The notes under the pieces: model-generated | Databases searched by the model: none | The model's input: the letters and a program-made list of their open reading frames with translations, nothing else | What the model was told of the DNA's origin: nothing | Part shown: in pieces, positions 16,225 to 24,039 of the stretch | How the letters are laid out: every line of letters begins with the position of its first letter | How positions within the stretch are numbered: the stretch's first letter is position 1 | Made by a program: the position numbers and the translations under genes | From: JANQRA01 sp035550735 | Lineage (GTDB): Bacteria; Actinomycetota; Acidimicrobiia; Spongiisociales; ZC4RG35 | Direction: 5' to 3' | Length of the DNA: 64,000 nucleotides | Assembly (NCBI GenBank): GCA_035550735.1 | Contig: DASZOM010000031.1 | Span: 1 to 64,000 of the forward strand

Positions 16225-16799
16225 CGGATCTCCGCGTCCCGGCCACGGACGACCAGCCGACCCTCGACGAAGGCGGCGACGATCCTGGGGTAGATCAGAT
16301 GCTCCTGCGCCTTGATCCGGGCGTGAAGACTCTCCACCGTGTCCCCGGGTAGCACCTCCACCGGGACCTGGGCGACTATCGGGCCGCTGTCGACACCCTC
16401 GTCGACGACGTGGACGGTGACACCGGTCACCTTGGCCCCATGCTCCAAGGTGGCGGCGACCGCATTCGCCCCGGGAAACGCAGGAAGTAGCGACGGGTGG
16501 ACATTCAAGATCCGTTCGGAGAAGCGGCCGACGAACCCCGGGGAGAGGATCCTCATGAACCCGGCCAGGACCACACCCTTGGCCCCCGAATCCTCGATGA
16601 CGTCGCCCAGGGCCATCGAGAAGCGGTCGCGATCGGGAAACTCGCTCCAAGGCACCACCGTGGTCGCGATGCCTGCCCGCTCGGCCCGCTCGAGGGCGCC
16701 GGCACCCGGGCGATCGGATACCACTATGGATATGTGGGACCTGATGACGGCATTGTCCAGGAGCGCCTGGAGGTTGGTCCCCGACCCCGATGCGAGCAC
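16221..16799 (-). CDS. purN: Phosphoribosylglycinamide formyltransferase PurN
   Basis: This enzyme transfers a formyl group from 10-formyl-THF to GAR. Recognised by VLASGSGTNLQALL, SDRPGAGALERAERAGI, LAGFMRILSP, the catalytic region ILNVHPSLLPAFPG and VTVHVVDEGVDSGPI. The first conventional start, GTG 16799, falls inside the first beta strand. Four codons upstream an ATC at 16811-16809 lies exactly where family members have ATG (E. coli begins M-N-I-V-V-L; here I-D-I-A-V-L), with GGAGG six bases before it. No ATG, GTG or TTG occurs in the frame between that point and the upstream stop. ATC initiation is therefore plausible, and the protein would then be 196 residues. The end overlaps purH. 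Confidence 0.92.
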   Translation of the reverse strand: MLASGSGTNLQALLDNAVIRSHISIVVSDRPGAGALERAERAGIATTVVPWSEFPDRDRFSMALGDVIEDSGAKGVVLAGFMRILSPGFVGRFSERILNVHPSLLPAFPGANAVAATLEHGAKVTGVTVHVVDEGVDSGPIVAQVPVEVLPGDTVESLHARIKAQEHLIYPRIVAAFVEGRLVVRGRDAEIR

Positions 16800-16842
16800 T
16801 GCGATGTCGATGGTGGGCCTCCGGGACTCTGGCGCGGCCGGC

Positions 16843-16848
16843 AGTGTA
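16843..16848 (-). promoter_or_regulatory. Candidate -10 of purN-purH-folD
   Basis: On the minus strand TACACT would place the transcript start about 25 bases before the ATC/GGAGG start region of purN. It is 30 bases from the divergent -10 of the rhodanese gene. Confidence 0.4.
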
Positions 16849-16878
16849 GGCCCGATCCCCCGGACGTCGCTCGGGCCC

Positions 16879-16884
16879 TACCAT
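16879..16884 (+). promoter_or_regulatory. Leaderless -10 of the rhodanese gene
   Basis: TACCAT ends exactly 7 bases before ATG 16892. No ribosome site lies between. Confidence 0.55.
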
Positions 16885-16891
16885 CCCGGCG

Positions 16892-17191
16892 ATGAACGCC
16901 GTCACCGCCGTTCCCGCAGCCGAATGGGAGCCCTGGGTCGAGGCCCACGGAGCGACAGTCGTCGACGTACGTGAGCCCGACGAATGGGAATTGGGAACCC
17001 TGCCTGGCGCATTGCTCATCTCCCAGGGTGAGATCGTCGCCAGGATCGACGAAGTGCCCAGGGACCGGCCCGTCCTCTGTGTCTGCCGATCAGGAGCGCG
17101 GAGTCAGAACGTCGCCGCCTTCCTCGCGTTCAACGGGTACGAGGCTGCCAACCTCACCGGTGGCATGAAGGCCCTGGGGATGCAGGATTGA
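16892..17191 (+). CDS. Single-domain rhodanese
   Basis: This 99-residue rhodanese carries the catalytic loop CRSGARSQ, preceded by the family's V-x-DVREPDEWELGTLPGAL motif. Such proteins pass sulfane sulfur from thiosulfate or persulfides to an acceptor. It lacks a signal peptide, so it acts in the cytoplasm. Its stop overlaps the TTG start of the metallo-beta-lactamase/rhodanese fusion, so the two are co-translated, suggesting joint handling of persulfide sulfur. Confidence 0.9.
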   Translation: MNAVTAVPAAEWEPWVEAHGATVVDVREPDEWELGTLPGALLISQGEIVARIDEVPRDRPVLCVCRSGARSQNVAAFLAFNGYEAANLTGGMKALGMQD

Positions 17192-18507
17192 GCCTCACCG
17201 TCGAGACCATCCGCACCGAGGGCCTCGGCGACTCGACCTACGTCGTCGTTCACGACGGTGTGGCTCTCGTGATCGACCCACAGCGTGATATCGACCGATT
17301 CGAGAAGGTCCTGGCCGGGCATGGCGCCGAGTTGAGGCTCGTCCTGGAGACACATCTCCACAACGACTACGTCTCGGGGGGACGCGACCTCGCACGCCGG
17401 CTCGGAGCCGAGCTCGTGATGCCGGCTGCGGCCGCCCCGGCATTCAGGCACACACCCGCCTTCCACCACGAGGACATCGACCTCGGTCCCTTGGTGGTGC
17501 GGCCCATCCACACCCCCGGTCACACGCCGGAGCACACCTCATACCTCCTCTTCGTAGAAGGCGAGCCGGTGGCGGTCTTCACCGGCGGCAGCCTGCTGGT
17601 CGGCACCGCGGGGCGAAGCGACCTCCTCGGACAGGAGCGGGCCGAGTCCCTCGCCCGGCTCCAGCACGGCTCGGTTCACCGTCTCGCCCGGCTTCCCGCC
17701 GGGACCGGGCTGTACCCGACCCATGGCGCCGGGAGCTTCTGCACCACCAGTGCCTCGGGAAGCGTGATCTCGACGATCGGAGACGAGGTGAGGGCCAATC
17801 CGGTGCTGGCCTACGAGGACGAGGATGCCTTCGTCGAGGGCCAGCTCAGCGGGCTCGTCCCCTTTCCCAGCTACTACCGCCTCATGGGGACCCTCAACCT
17901 GGTCGGTCTTCCCGAGCCCAGACTGGAGGCACCTCTGCTCGACGCGGTGCCCGAGGGGGCAACGGTGGTCGATGCCCGGCCGATGGAGCAATACGCCGGG
18001 GGACATCTTCCCGGTGCGATCAATATCGAGCTGCGTGACTCCTTCGGCACCTGGGTGGGATGGCTGATCGAGCGGGAGACGCCTCTGGTCCTCGTGCTCG
18101 ATGAAGGCCAGGACACCGAGGAGGCGATGCGTCAGCTGGCCAGAATCGGCTACGACGGGGTGGTTGGCATCCTCCGCCCTGGTCCCGGACATGACACCCG
18201 AATGGCCGTCACCGATGTCGAAGGGCTCACACTCGCCGTCGGGACTGGGGCCCAGGTGCTCGATGTCAGGGCGCCCGACGAATGGGAGCGGGGAGTTATC
18301 CCCGGAGCCATCCTCGGCTATCTGCCCGATGTCGCCATGACCACACCGCCGGAGCTCGATCGGGACCGAGCGGTGTGGGTCGTCTGCGCTTCCGGGCTGC
18401 GGGCGATGACGGCGGCGAGCATCCTCGAGCACCGTGGATTCGAGCCGGTGGTCCTGGTGGGCTCCGGTGCAACCTCTGTGCTCGCCCGGACGTCAAATAG
18501 CGGATGA
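17188..18507 (+). CDS. Metallo-beta-lactamase fold / double rhodanese protein (persulfide dioxygenase-like)
   Basis: In this 439-residue protein the N-terminal metallo-beta-lactamase domain (about 1-250) has THLHNDYVSGG at 55-65, HTPGHTPEHTSY around 108-119 and PTHGAG. Compared with ETHE1-type persulfide dioxygenases, the second metal-site His of HxHxDH is Tyr and the TGD Asp is Gly (FTGGSLLVG). Two rhodanese domains follow. The first (about 255-345) has no Cys in the active loop (LDEGQD); the second (about 350-435) keeps CASGLRAM. The start is TTG 17188, overlapping the rhodanese stop. A role in persulfide/thiosulfate oxidation is inferred from this domain order and the neighbouring rhodanese. 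Confidence 0.8.
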   Translation: MSLTVETIRTEGLGDSTYVVVHDGVALVIDPQRDIDRFEKVLAGHGAELRLVLETHLHNDYVSGGRDLARRLGAELVMPAAAAPAFRHTPAFHHEDIDLGPLVVRPIHTPGHTPEHTSYLLFVEGEPVAVFTGGSLLVGTAGRSDLLGQERAESLARLQHGSVHRLARLPAGTGLYPTHGAGSFCTTSASGSVISTIGDEVRANPVLAYEDEDAFVEGQLSGLVPFPSYYRLMGTLNLVGLPEPRLEAPLLDAVPEGATVVDARPMEQYAGGHLPGAINIELRDSFGTWVGWLIERETPLVLVLDEGQDTEEAMRQLARIGYDGVVGILRPGPGHDTRMAVTDVEGLTLAVGTGAQVLDVRAPDEWERGVIPGAILGYLPDVAMTTPPELDRDRAVWVVCASGLRAMTAASILEHRGFEPVVLVGSGATSVLARTSNSG

Positions 18508-19007
18508 GAGAAGAGCGCCGGCTTGGTGGATGGCTGATGCCGCTCGGGCTCGCGCTCGGGGTGGGTGGGCTAGTCGCCATCGCCATGCTGCGGGGCCCGG
18601 TGGAGCTCGATCCCGACTCGCCCGAGGGGACCGTCCAGGAGTACCTGGTGGCACTCGACGAGCAGCGCTGGGACGATGCGGTGGCGGTCATACACCCCGA
18701 CTGGCTGGGCGCCTGCGACTCCGCTGACCTCGCCTCCTTCACCCCGGAGGGATTCACGGCCGAGTTGGGTCACGAGGGCGCGTTCGGCGGCGGCGTGACC
18801 GGCATGGGCGAGGTGATCGTCGACGAGGGTGGCGAGCCTCTCCCTGAGCCGGACACATTCGTCGACGTCACGATCACGCATGGTGGCCAGGGCGGCCTGG
18901 GCTCGAACTGGAGCGAGTTCGTCACCTTCAACCTCGTCGACGATGGCGAGTTCTGGTGGCTGGTGAACGACCCCTGGCCCTACTTCGTCTGGAACTGCCG
19001 GGGATAG
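18504..19007 (+). CDS. Hypothetical membrane-anchored protein, NTF2-like
   Basis: This 167-residue protein has a basic N-terminus, one transmembrane helix (about 10-30) and an acidic extracytoplasmic domain. The PEGTVQEYLVALDEQRWDDAVAVIHP segment and a WWLVNDPWPYF ending look like an NTF2/SnoaL-type ligand-binding cone, as in many actinobacterial lumazine-like extracytoplasmic proteins. One Cys near D-x-A-C-D and one at the C-terminus could pair. ATG 18504 overlaps the preceding stop (ATGA). The fold call is tentative and the function unknown. Confidence 0.6.
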   Translation: MREERRLGGWLMPLGLALGVGGLVAIAMLRGPVELDPDSPEGTVQEYLVALDEQRWDDAVAVIHPDWLGACDSADLASFTPEGFTAELGHEGAFGGGVTGMGEVIVDEGGEPLPEPDTFVDVTITHGGQGGLGSNWSEFVTFNLVDDGEFWWLVNDPWPYFVWNCRG

Positions 19008-19010
19008 CCA

Positions 19011-20627
19011 GTGCTGGGCCTCCTCTTCCCGCTGCTCGTCCTCCTCGCCGTGGTGCTCACCGTGGTCGCCGTGATCCAGCGTGTGATGGGCAAGACACCG
19101 CCCAAACAGGGCGAGGGCGACGTCATCGCCTATCTGCTGCTGGCCCTCGCCATGGGGGTGGCCGGGTTCGCCATCGCCGACCTGGCCGGCACTGCCTTCC
19201 CGGGTGACCGATTCGTGTTCGATCCTGCCGACGAGCTCGCTACCTCTCTCGCCGCCATCGTCGTCTCGGCGCCCTTCGCAATCTTCTTCTGGCGTCGTCA
19301 GGCCAGGCGCCGTCTGGCGCACCCGGGGGCGGTGGGTTGGCCCCTCTATCTGTCACTGATGGAGCTGGTGTTCCTGAGCGCCTTCGTCGTCAACGCGGTC
19401 CAGTTCCTCGACGGTTTGTTCACCGGGGGGTCCACGAGCACCTGGACCGGCGCCGCAGTCTTCGGCGGAATCGTGGTCTTCCACGAGATCGCGGCCCACG
19501 GCTCGCCTCCCCGCAGCGACGCCGGACAGCTCCCCAGGGTGCTCGGGTCGGCGATCGGATGGGTCACGGCGGCGATCGGTCTGGTCGGGACCCTCGGCCT
19601 GGGCCTCTTCAACCAGCTGTACCAGGCGATGGCGGAAGGGGTCGTGAGCCCGGAGTGGAGCCCCTGGGCTGCGATGGCCGTCGTCGGGGTGCCGGTGTGG
19701 GCCTACAAGTGGGTGAGGCCATGGCCCGATGACGCCGGGACCCCCCGGATGACCTGGGCCACACTGGTCTCGATCGGCTCGCTCCTCTCGGCGGTTGGTT
19801 TCGCCACCAGCATCGGCGTGCAATCACTGGAATACCTGCTCTCCGAAGGCGAACCGGCCGGACAGCACTTCGACCTCCTTCCCTTCTTCCTCGCCGCTTC
19901 GCTGGTGGGCTTCGCCTCCTGGGCGTGGCATCGCCGGGTGATCGGCGGAGAGCGAACCAACGCGGTGCGGGCGTACGAGTACGCGGTCTCTGCCATTGGT
20001 CTGATGGCGGCCACCGGGCTCGCCGTGCTGCTGACGGTCACAGCCGTCGAGGGACGGCGCCTCGTCGGCGGAGACCTCTCCGACGTGGTGTCCATCGCAC
20101 TCACGCTCGTCGTCGCCCTCTTCCTGTGGCGTTACTTCGAAGGTCGATGGAGGAAGGGCCAGCCCGAGGTCGAGGCGGTGTCCTGGCCGCGCCGGATCCA
20201 CAATCTCGGCCTGGGGGTGATCTTTGGGCTGGTTGCGGCAGGTTCGCTGATCACCACGCTGTTCATCCTGCTGCGTCGGGTTCTCGACGGTGGTGAGGAT
20301 GGCTCGCTGCTCACTCCGGCGGCGACACTGGTCTACACGGGGCTCGTCACCTGGTATCTCCTCGCCGCCTACGTGCGCGACCGCAGGTACGCCGAGGACG
20401 AGGAGGTGGTGACTCCGTTCGACGTGACCATCGTCACCTCTCACCCCGGTTCGATCGCGGAGCGATTCCCCAAGCAGGCGGCCCTCACCGTGATCCATCG
20501 CGGCGACGACGAAGGGGCCATCGACGACGACATGGCCGATCGGATCGTCGCCGAGGTGGCCAATCGACCATCGGTGGTCTGGGTCGACCGGGACGGCTTC
20601 CGAATCGCCCCGAAGCGGGTCGTCTGA
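19011..20627 (+). CDS. Polytopic membrane protein with repeated DUF5671-like units
   Basis: This 538-residue protein has about twelve transmembrane helices. It looks like three copies of a four-helix unit: each has a short aromatic or basic loop, a helix ending A-x-G-L(V)-x-x-x-G, then a D/G-rich loop and a W-x-x-R segment. A cytoplasmic C-terminal domain of about 90 residues follows (TPFDVTIVTSHPG to the end). The repeat resembles DUF5671 membrane proteins of unknown role. Start GTG 19011 lies three bases after the preceding stop, so the two genes probably form an operon with the rhodanese genes. Substrate and activity are unknown. Confidence 0.6.
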   Translation: MLGLLFPLLVLLAVVLTVVAVIQRVMGKTPPKQGEGDVIAYLLLALAMGVAGFAIADLAGTAFPGDRFVFDPADELATSLAAIVVSAPFAIFFWRRQARRRLAHPGAVGWPLYLSLMELVFLSAFVVNAVQFLDGLFTGGSTSTWTGAAVFGGIVVFHEIAAHGSPPRSDAGQLPRVLGSAIGWVTAAIGLVGTLGLGLFNQLYQAMAEGVVSPEWSPWAAMAVVGVPVWAYKWVRPWPDDAGTPRMTWATLVSIGSLLSAVGFATSIGVQSLEYLLSEGEPAGQHFDLLPFFLAASLVGFASWAWHRRVIGGERTNAVRAYEYAVSAIGLMAATGLAVLLTVTAVEGRRLVGGDLSDVVSIALTLVVALFLWRYFEGRWRKGQPEVEAVSWPRRIHNLGLGVIFGLVAAGSLITTLFILLRRVLDGGEDGSLLTPAATLVYTGLVTWYLLAAYVRDRRYAEDEEVVTPFDVTIVTSHPGSIAERFPKQAALTVIHRGDDEGAIDDDMADRIVAEVANRPSVVWVDRDGFRIAPKRVV

Positions 20628-20658
20628 CCCGTCCCCGGCGGGTCATGGGCATCGTGAC

Positions 20659-21225
20659 ATGAGATGGCTCTCGCACCGCATCACCACCCTGCTCGGGTGG
20701 AGTTTTCTCGGCGAAGTACCGCCGATCCCGAAGATGGTCGTGGTGGGCGCTCCCCACACCTCCAATTGGGACTTCGTCCTCTTCCTGGCGGCACTCCACG
20801 CCTACCGGATCGAGGTCAGGTTCCTCGGCAAGCACAGTCTCTTCCGCGGCCCTCTCGGGCCACTGTTCCGGGCTCTGGGTGGGATCCCCGTCGACCGATC
20901 GCGACCCGGTGGCGTCGTCGACCAGGTGAGCGAGGTCTTCGCCTCGAGCGACCGGATGATCCTGGTGATCGCCCCCGAGGGGACACGGAGTGCTGCGCCT
21001 CGCTGGAAATCGGGCTTCTTCGAGATCGCGGCCCGAGCCCGGGTGCCGATCGTCCCCGCCGGGGTCGATGCCCGCACCAAGTCGATCCTCATCGGCCTGC
21101 CCCTCGAGGTGGGGCCGGACCGCGGCGAGCTCATGGATCGTCTTCGTGACTTCTTCGAGGGGATGAGTGGGTTGCGTCCCCATCTGCAGGGACCGGTGCG
21201 AGTCATCGGAGAGGGTCACTCATGA
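20659..21225 (+). CDS. PlsC-like lysophospholipid acyltransferase
   Basis: This 188-residue acyltransferase has the two blocks of the PlsC/LPLAT family: HTSNWDFVLF (the His-x4-Asp catalytic motif) and APEGTRSAAPRWKSGF (the phosphate-binding EGTR motif). It would acylate 1-acylglycerol-3-phosphate or a related lysolipid at the membrane. It is shorter than typical PlsC and has no clear N-terminal transmembrane helix. Its stop codon and the dinB stop share the palindrome TCATGA (21220-21225), so the two genes converge with a 6-base overlap. Confidence 0.85.
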   Translation: MRWLSHRITTLLGWSFLGEVPPIPKMVVVGAPHTSNWDFVLFLAALHAYRIEVRFLGKHSLFRGPLGPLFRALGGIPVDRSRPGGVVDQVSEVFASSDRMILVIAPEGTRSAAPRWKSGFFEIAARARVPIVPAGVDARTKSILIGLPLEVGPDRGELMDRLRDFFEGMSGLRPHLQGPVRVIGEGHS

Positions 21226-22440
21226 CCGCTCGGCGAGCCTCCTGAAGTCGTCGCCCATCCCGCCCGCGCCGCGCCCATAACGGACGAGGTGGCGTCCGAA
21301 CTTCTCCCGCACCTCGTCCACCGATGCCTCCAGGCTGCTCCGCTTGAGGGCGAGCTCGCTGCCCGGCCGGAGCACGTCCCCGTCGCCCAGGGCCAGCTCG
21401 AGCTGGCGGTGTCGGTCGGTGGTGAGATTCGAGACCGATATCCCGATCAGCGTGACCGTCTCCTCGGGATTGTCGTCGAGAGCACGCTCGAGGAGGGTCA
21501 TCCCCAGGTTGGCCAGGGCTGCCGTGGAGCCGGTGGGGGCCGGCAGGGTGTGACTCCTAGTCACGGAGCGGGGGCCGGGGAACCTGACCCTCACCGTGAG
21601 CGTGGCCCCGCTGCGGTCCTTGGCACGGAGCCGGCGCCCGACGCGATCGGCCAGTCCGAGGATGACCACGGCCATCTCTCCGCGATCGGCCAGCCCCCGG
21701 CCGAGGGCCTGCTGGCTCCCCACCGAGCCGGCCCGGCGCCCGCCACGCACCGGTCGCGGGTCCAGGTTCCAGGAGAGCGATCGCAGGGCGCCCGCCGCCG
21801 CCGGACCCAGAATCGGTGTGAGACTCGACGACGTCACCTCGGACAGCTCGCCGATGGTCCCGATCCCGAGCCGATGGAGACGCTCGGAGGTGACACGACC
21901 CACTCCCCACAGCGCCTGCACCGGCAACGGGTGGAGGAACTCCAGCTCGGTGCCCTTCTCCACGACGACCAGGCCGTCCGGCTTGGCCCGAGCCGATGCG
22001 ATCTTGGCCAGGAACTTGGTCGACGCCACCCCGACCGAGATCGGCAGGCCCACCTCCTCCCGGACCCGGCGTCGGATCTCACGGGCCATGTCCGAAGGGC
22101 GGCCGAGCAGATGAGTGGTCCCCGAGACGTCGAGGAACGCCTCGTCCACCGAGATCTGCTCGACCACGGGCGTCGTATCCTCCAGGATCGCCATCACGGT
22201 CTCGGACAGCTCCAGATAGCGCTCGAAATGACCGTCGACGACGATTGCTCGCGGGCAGAGCATCAGCGCGTCGCGGGCTGACATCGGCGCCCTGACCCCG
22301 AAGGCCCTCGCCTCATAGGAGGCGGCCACCACGATGCCACCCCCGACCAGCACCGGCTTGCCCTTCAACCGCGGGTCGAGCATCTGCTCGACCGATGCAT
22401 AGAAGGCGTCGAGATCGGCATGGAGGATGGTCGGCTCCAT
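21220..22440 (-). CDS. dinB: DNA polymerase IV
   Basis: This 406-residue Y-family translesion polymerase shows LHADLDAFYASVEQ with the first catalytic Asp residues, PVLVGGGIVVAASYEARAFGVR, and ISVDEAFLDVSG with the second catalytic acidic pair. GVASTKFLAKIAS, an HhH region (LWGVGRVTSERLHRLGIGTIGEL) and a little-finger domain follow. No C-terminal beta-clamp motif of the QLxLF type is obvious. The start is ATG 22440; an upstream extension of the frame is Arg/Pro-rich and not part of the family. Confidence 0.94.
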   Translation of the reverse strand: MEPTILHADLDAFYASVEQMLDPRLKGKPVLVGGGIVVAASYEARAFGVRAPMSARDALMLCPRAIVVDGHFERYLELSETVMAILEDTTPVVEQISVDEAFLDVSGTTHLLGRPSDMAREIRRRVREEVGLPISVGVASTKFLAKIASARAKPDGLVVVEKGTELEFLHPLPVQALWGVGRVTSERLHRLGIGTIGELSEVTSSSLTPILGPAAAGALRSLSWNLDPRPVRGGRRAGSVGSQQALGRGLADRGEMAVVILGLADRVGRRLRAKDRSGATLTVRVRFPGPRSVTRSHTLPAPTGSTAALANLGMTLLERALDDNPEETVTLIGISVSNLTTDRHRQLELALGDGDVLRPGSELALKRSSLEASVDEVREKFGRHLVRYGRGAGGMGDDFRRLAERS

Positions 22441-22472
22441 GCCCCGATCATGCGACCCGGGAGGGACAGATC

Positions 22473-23966
22473 TCAGCCGGCGGATCGTTTCAGCGCAGCC
22501 CGGTCCACCTTGCCGAGGTGGGTCTGGGGGAGCTTGTCGACGAAATGGACGCGCCTCGGGTGCTTGTACGGCTCGAGGTGCTCCAACACCCACTCGATCA
22601 GGGCCTGCTCCGACGTCTCCAAGGCAGGGACGACGAACGCCACGGGGCGGGCGAGACCCGCTTCATCGTCCACCGCCACCACGGCACACGCCTCGACCGC
22701 GGGATGCTCCAACAACGCCGACTCCACCTCCTGAGGGCGAAACCACTTCCCCTTGACCTTGATGGCGTCGTCCGCCCGACCCCGATGCGTGACGTAGCCG
22801 TCATCGTCCACGGAGACCAGGTCGCCCCCGACGAACCATCCCTCGCGAAAGGCTTCCCTGGTCAGATCGGGATTGTCGTGATAGCCGAGGGCGAGCGAGT
22901 CGCCCCGCACCCAGAGACGACCCACCTCGCCGGGGCCGACCTCCTCCCCATCGTCGTCACAGACCTTGATCTCGAAGCCGGGCACCACCTTCCCCAGGGT
23001 GCCTGGGCGGACGTCTCCCACCGTGTTGGTGACGAAGATGTGCCACATCTCGGCCGTGCCCAAGCCGTCGAGGAGCTCGACGCCGAAGGTGTCCATCCAC
23101 CGGTGGTAGAGCGTCTCGGGGAGCGCCTCCCCGGCGGAAGTAGCGACCCCGAGGCTGGAAAGGTCTCGGGACGACGCATCGGGAGCGGAGACCATCTGGT
23201 TGACCGCCGACGGCACGTTGACCAGGACCGTGGGGCGATGACGCTCGATCTGGTCGAAGAGCACGGCCGGAGTGGGGTGCTCCTCGAACAGGACCGCCGA
23301 GGCACCCACCGAGAGAGGGAACAGCAGGTTCGAGCCTGTGGCATAGCCGAAATAGAGCTTGGGCACCGAAATGGTGATGTCGTCGCGGCCGAGCCCGAGC
23401 GATCCTTGGCCGTAGAGCCGGGTGGTGTTGACCAGGCTCTTGTGGGTCTGCACCACCGATTTGGGCAGCCCGGTGGTCCCACCGGAGAAGAGCCAGATCG
23501 CGGGATCGTCCGGCCGGGTGTCTGCAGTGGGTGGGCCCTGGTCGGCCGGCTCGATGAGGGTCGGGTCGATCACCACGCCGCCCCAGCCGGCGCAGGCCTG
23601 CTCGAAATGGTCTCGGTGCACCGGGTGGACCACGGCCGCGGCCGCACCAGAGTGGGTCGCGATCGCCCCCATCGTCTCTGTGGTGAGCCCCGGGTTGAGC
23701 ATGACGGCGACCGACCCAATGCGAAAGGTCGACAGGAGGGCGGCGGCGAATCCGGGGGTGTCAGGCATGACGATGAGGACACGATCACACCGGCCCGCAC
23801 CGGCTGTGGCCAGGGCGACCCCGAACCCCGACACGGCCCGGTCGAGCTCGCCATAGGTGACATCGCCGTCGCCGGTGCGGATCGCCACCCGGTCCCCGTC
23901 CGATTCGAGGAGACGGTCACCTAGGAAGAACTGATAGGCGTTGAGGATCTCGGGCCAATCGGTCAC
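22473..23966 (-). CDS. Benzoate/2-aminobenzoate-type CoA ligase
   Basis: This 497-residue adenylate-forming ligase makes acyl-AMP and then acyl-CoA. Motifs: LFSGGTTGLPKSVVQTH (P-loop), KLYFGYATGSNLLFPLSVGA and FEEHPTP (benzoate-CoA-ligase-family features), LDGLGTAEMWHIF, GDLVSVDDDGYVTHRGRADDAIKVKG, and the C-terminal Lys in THLGKVDR. It is divergent from tryptophan dioxygenase/kynureninase, whose product is anthranilate, so 2-aminobenzoate is the likely substrate (inference). The start is set at GTG 23966 because TAGCGT lies 8 bases upstream; a longer frame to 24002 runs through that promoter. Confidence 0.87.
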   Translation of the reverse strand: MTDWPEILNAYQFFLGDRLLESDGDRVAIRTGDGDVTYGELDRAVSGFGVALATAGAGRCDRVLIVMPDTPGFAAALLSTFRIGSVAVMLNPGLTTETMGAIATHSGAAAAVVHPVHRDHFEQACAGWGGVVIDPTLIEPADQGPPTADTRPDDPAIWLFSGGTTGLPKSVVQTHKSLVNTTRLYGQGSLGLGRDDITISVPKLYFGYATGSNLLFPLSVGASAVLFEEHPTPAVLFDQIERHRPTVLVNVPSAVNQMVSAPDASSRDLSSLGVATSAGEALPETLYHRWMDTFGVELLDGLGTAEMWHIFVTNTVGDVRPGTLGKVVPGFEIKVCDDDGEEVGPGEVGRLWVRGDSLALGYHDNPDLTREAFREGWFVGGDLVSVDDDGYVTHRGRADDAIKVKGKWFRPQEVESALLEHPAVEACAVVAVDDEAGLARPVAFVVPALETSEQALIEWVLEHLEPYKHPRRVHFVDKLPQTHLGKVDRAALKRSAG

Positions 23967-23974
23967 GCCGCGGG

Positions 23975-23980
23975 ACGCTA
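23975..23980 (-). promoter_or_regulatory. Leaderless -10 of the CoA ligase
   Basis: On the minus strand TAGCGT ends 8 bases before GTG 23966. The identical hexamer serves the divergent dioxygenase gene at 24025-24030. Confidence 0.5.
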
Positions 23981-24024
23981 GCGACCCCGTCCATCCGGGC
24001 ACAGCCGCACGATTCCGCGGCCAC

Positions 24025-24030
24025 TAGCGT
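24025..24030 (+). promoter_or_regulatory. Leaderless -10 of tryptophan dioxygenase
   Basis: TAGCGT ends 9 bases before ATG 24040, with no ribosome site. It mirrors the TAGCGT of the divergent ligase within the 73-base gap (23967-24039). Confidence 0.45.
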
Positions 24031-24039
24031 CACTGCCCG

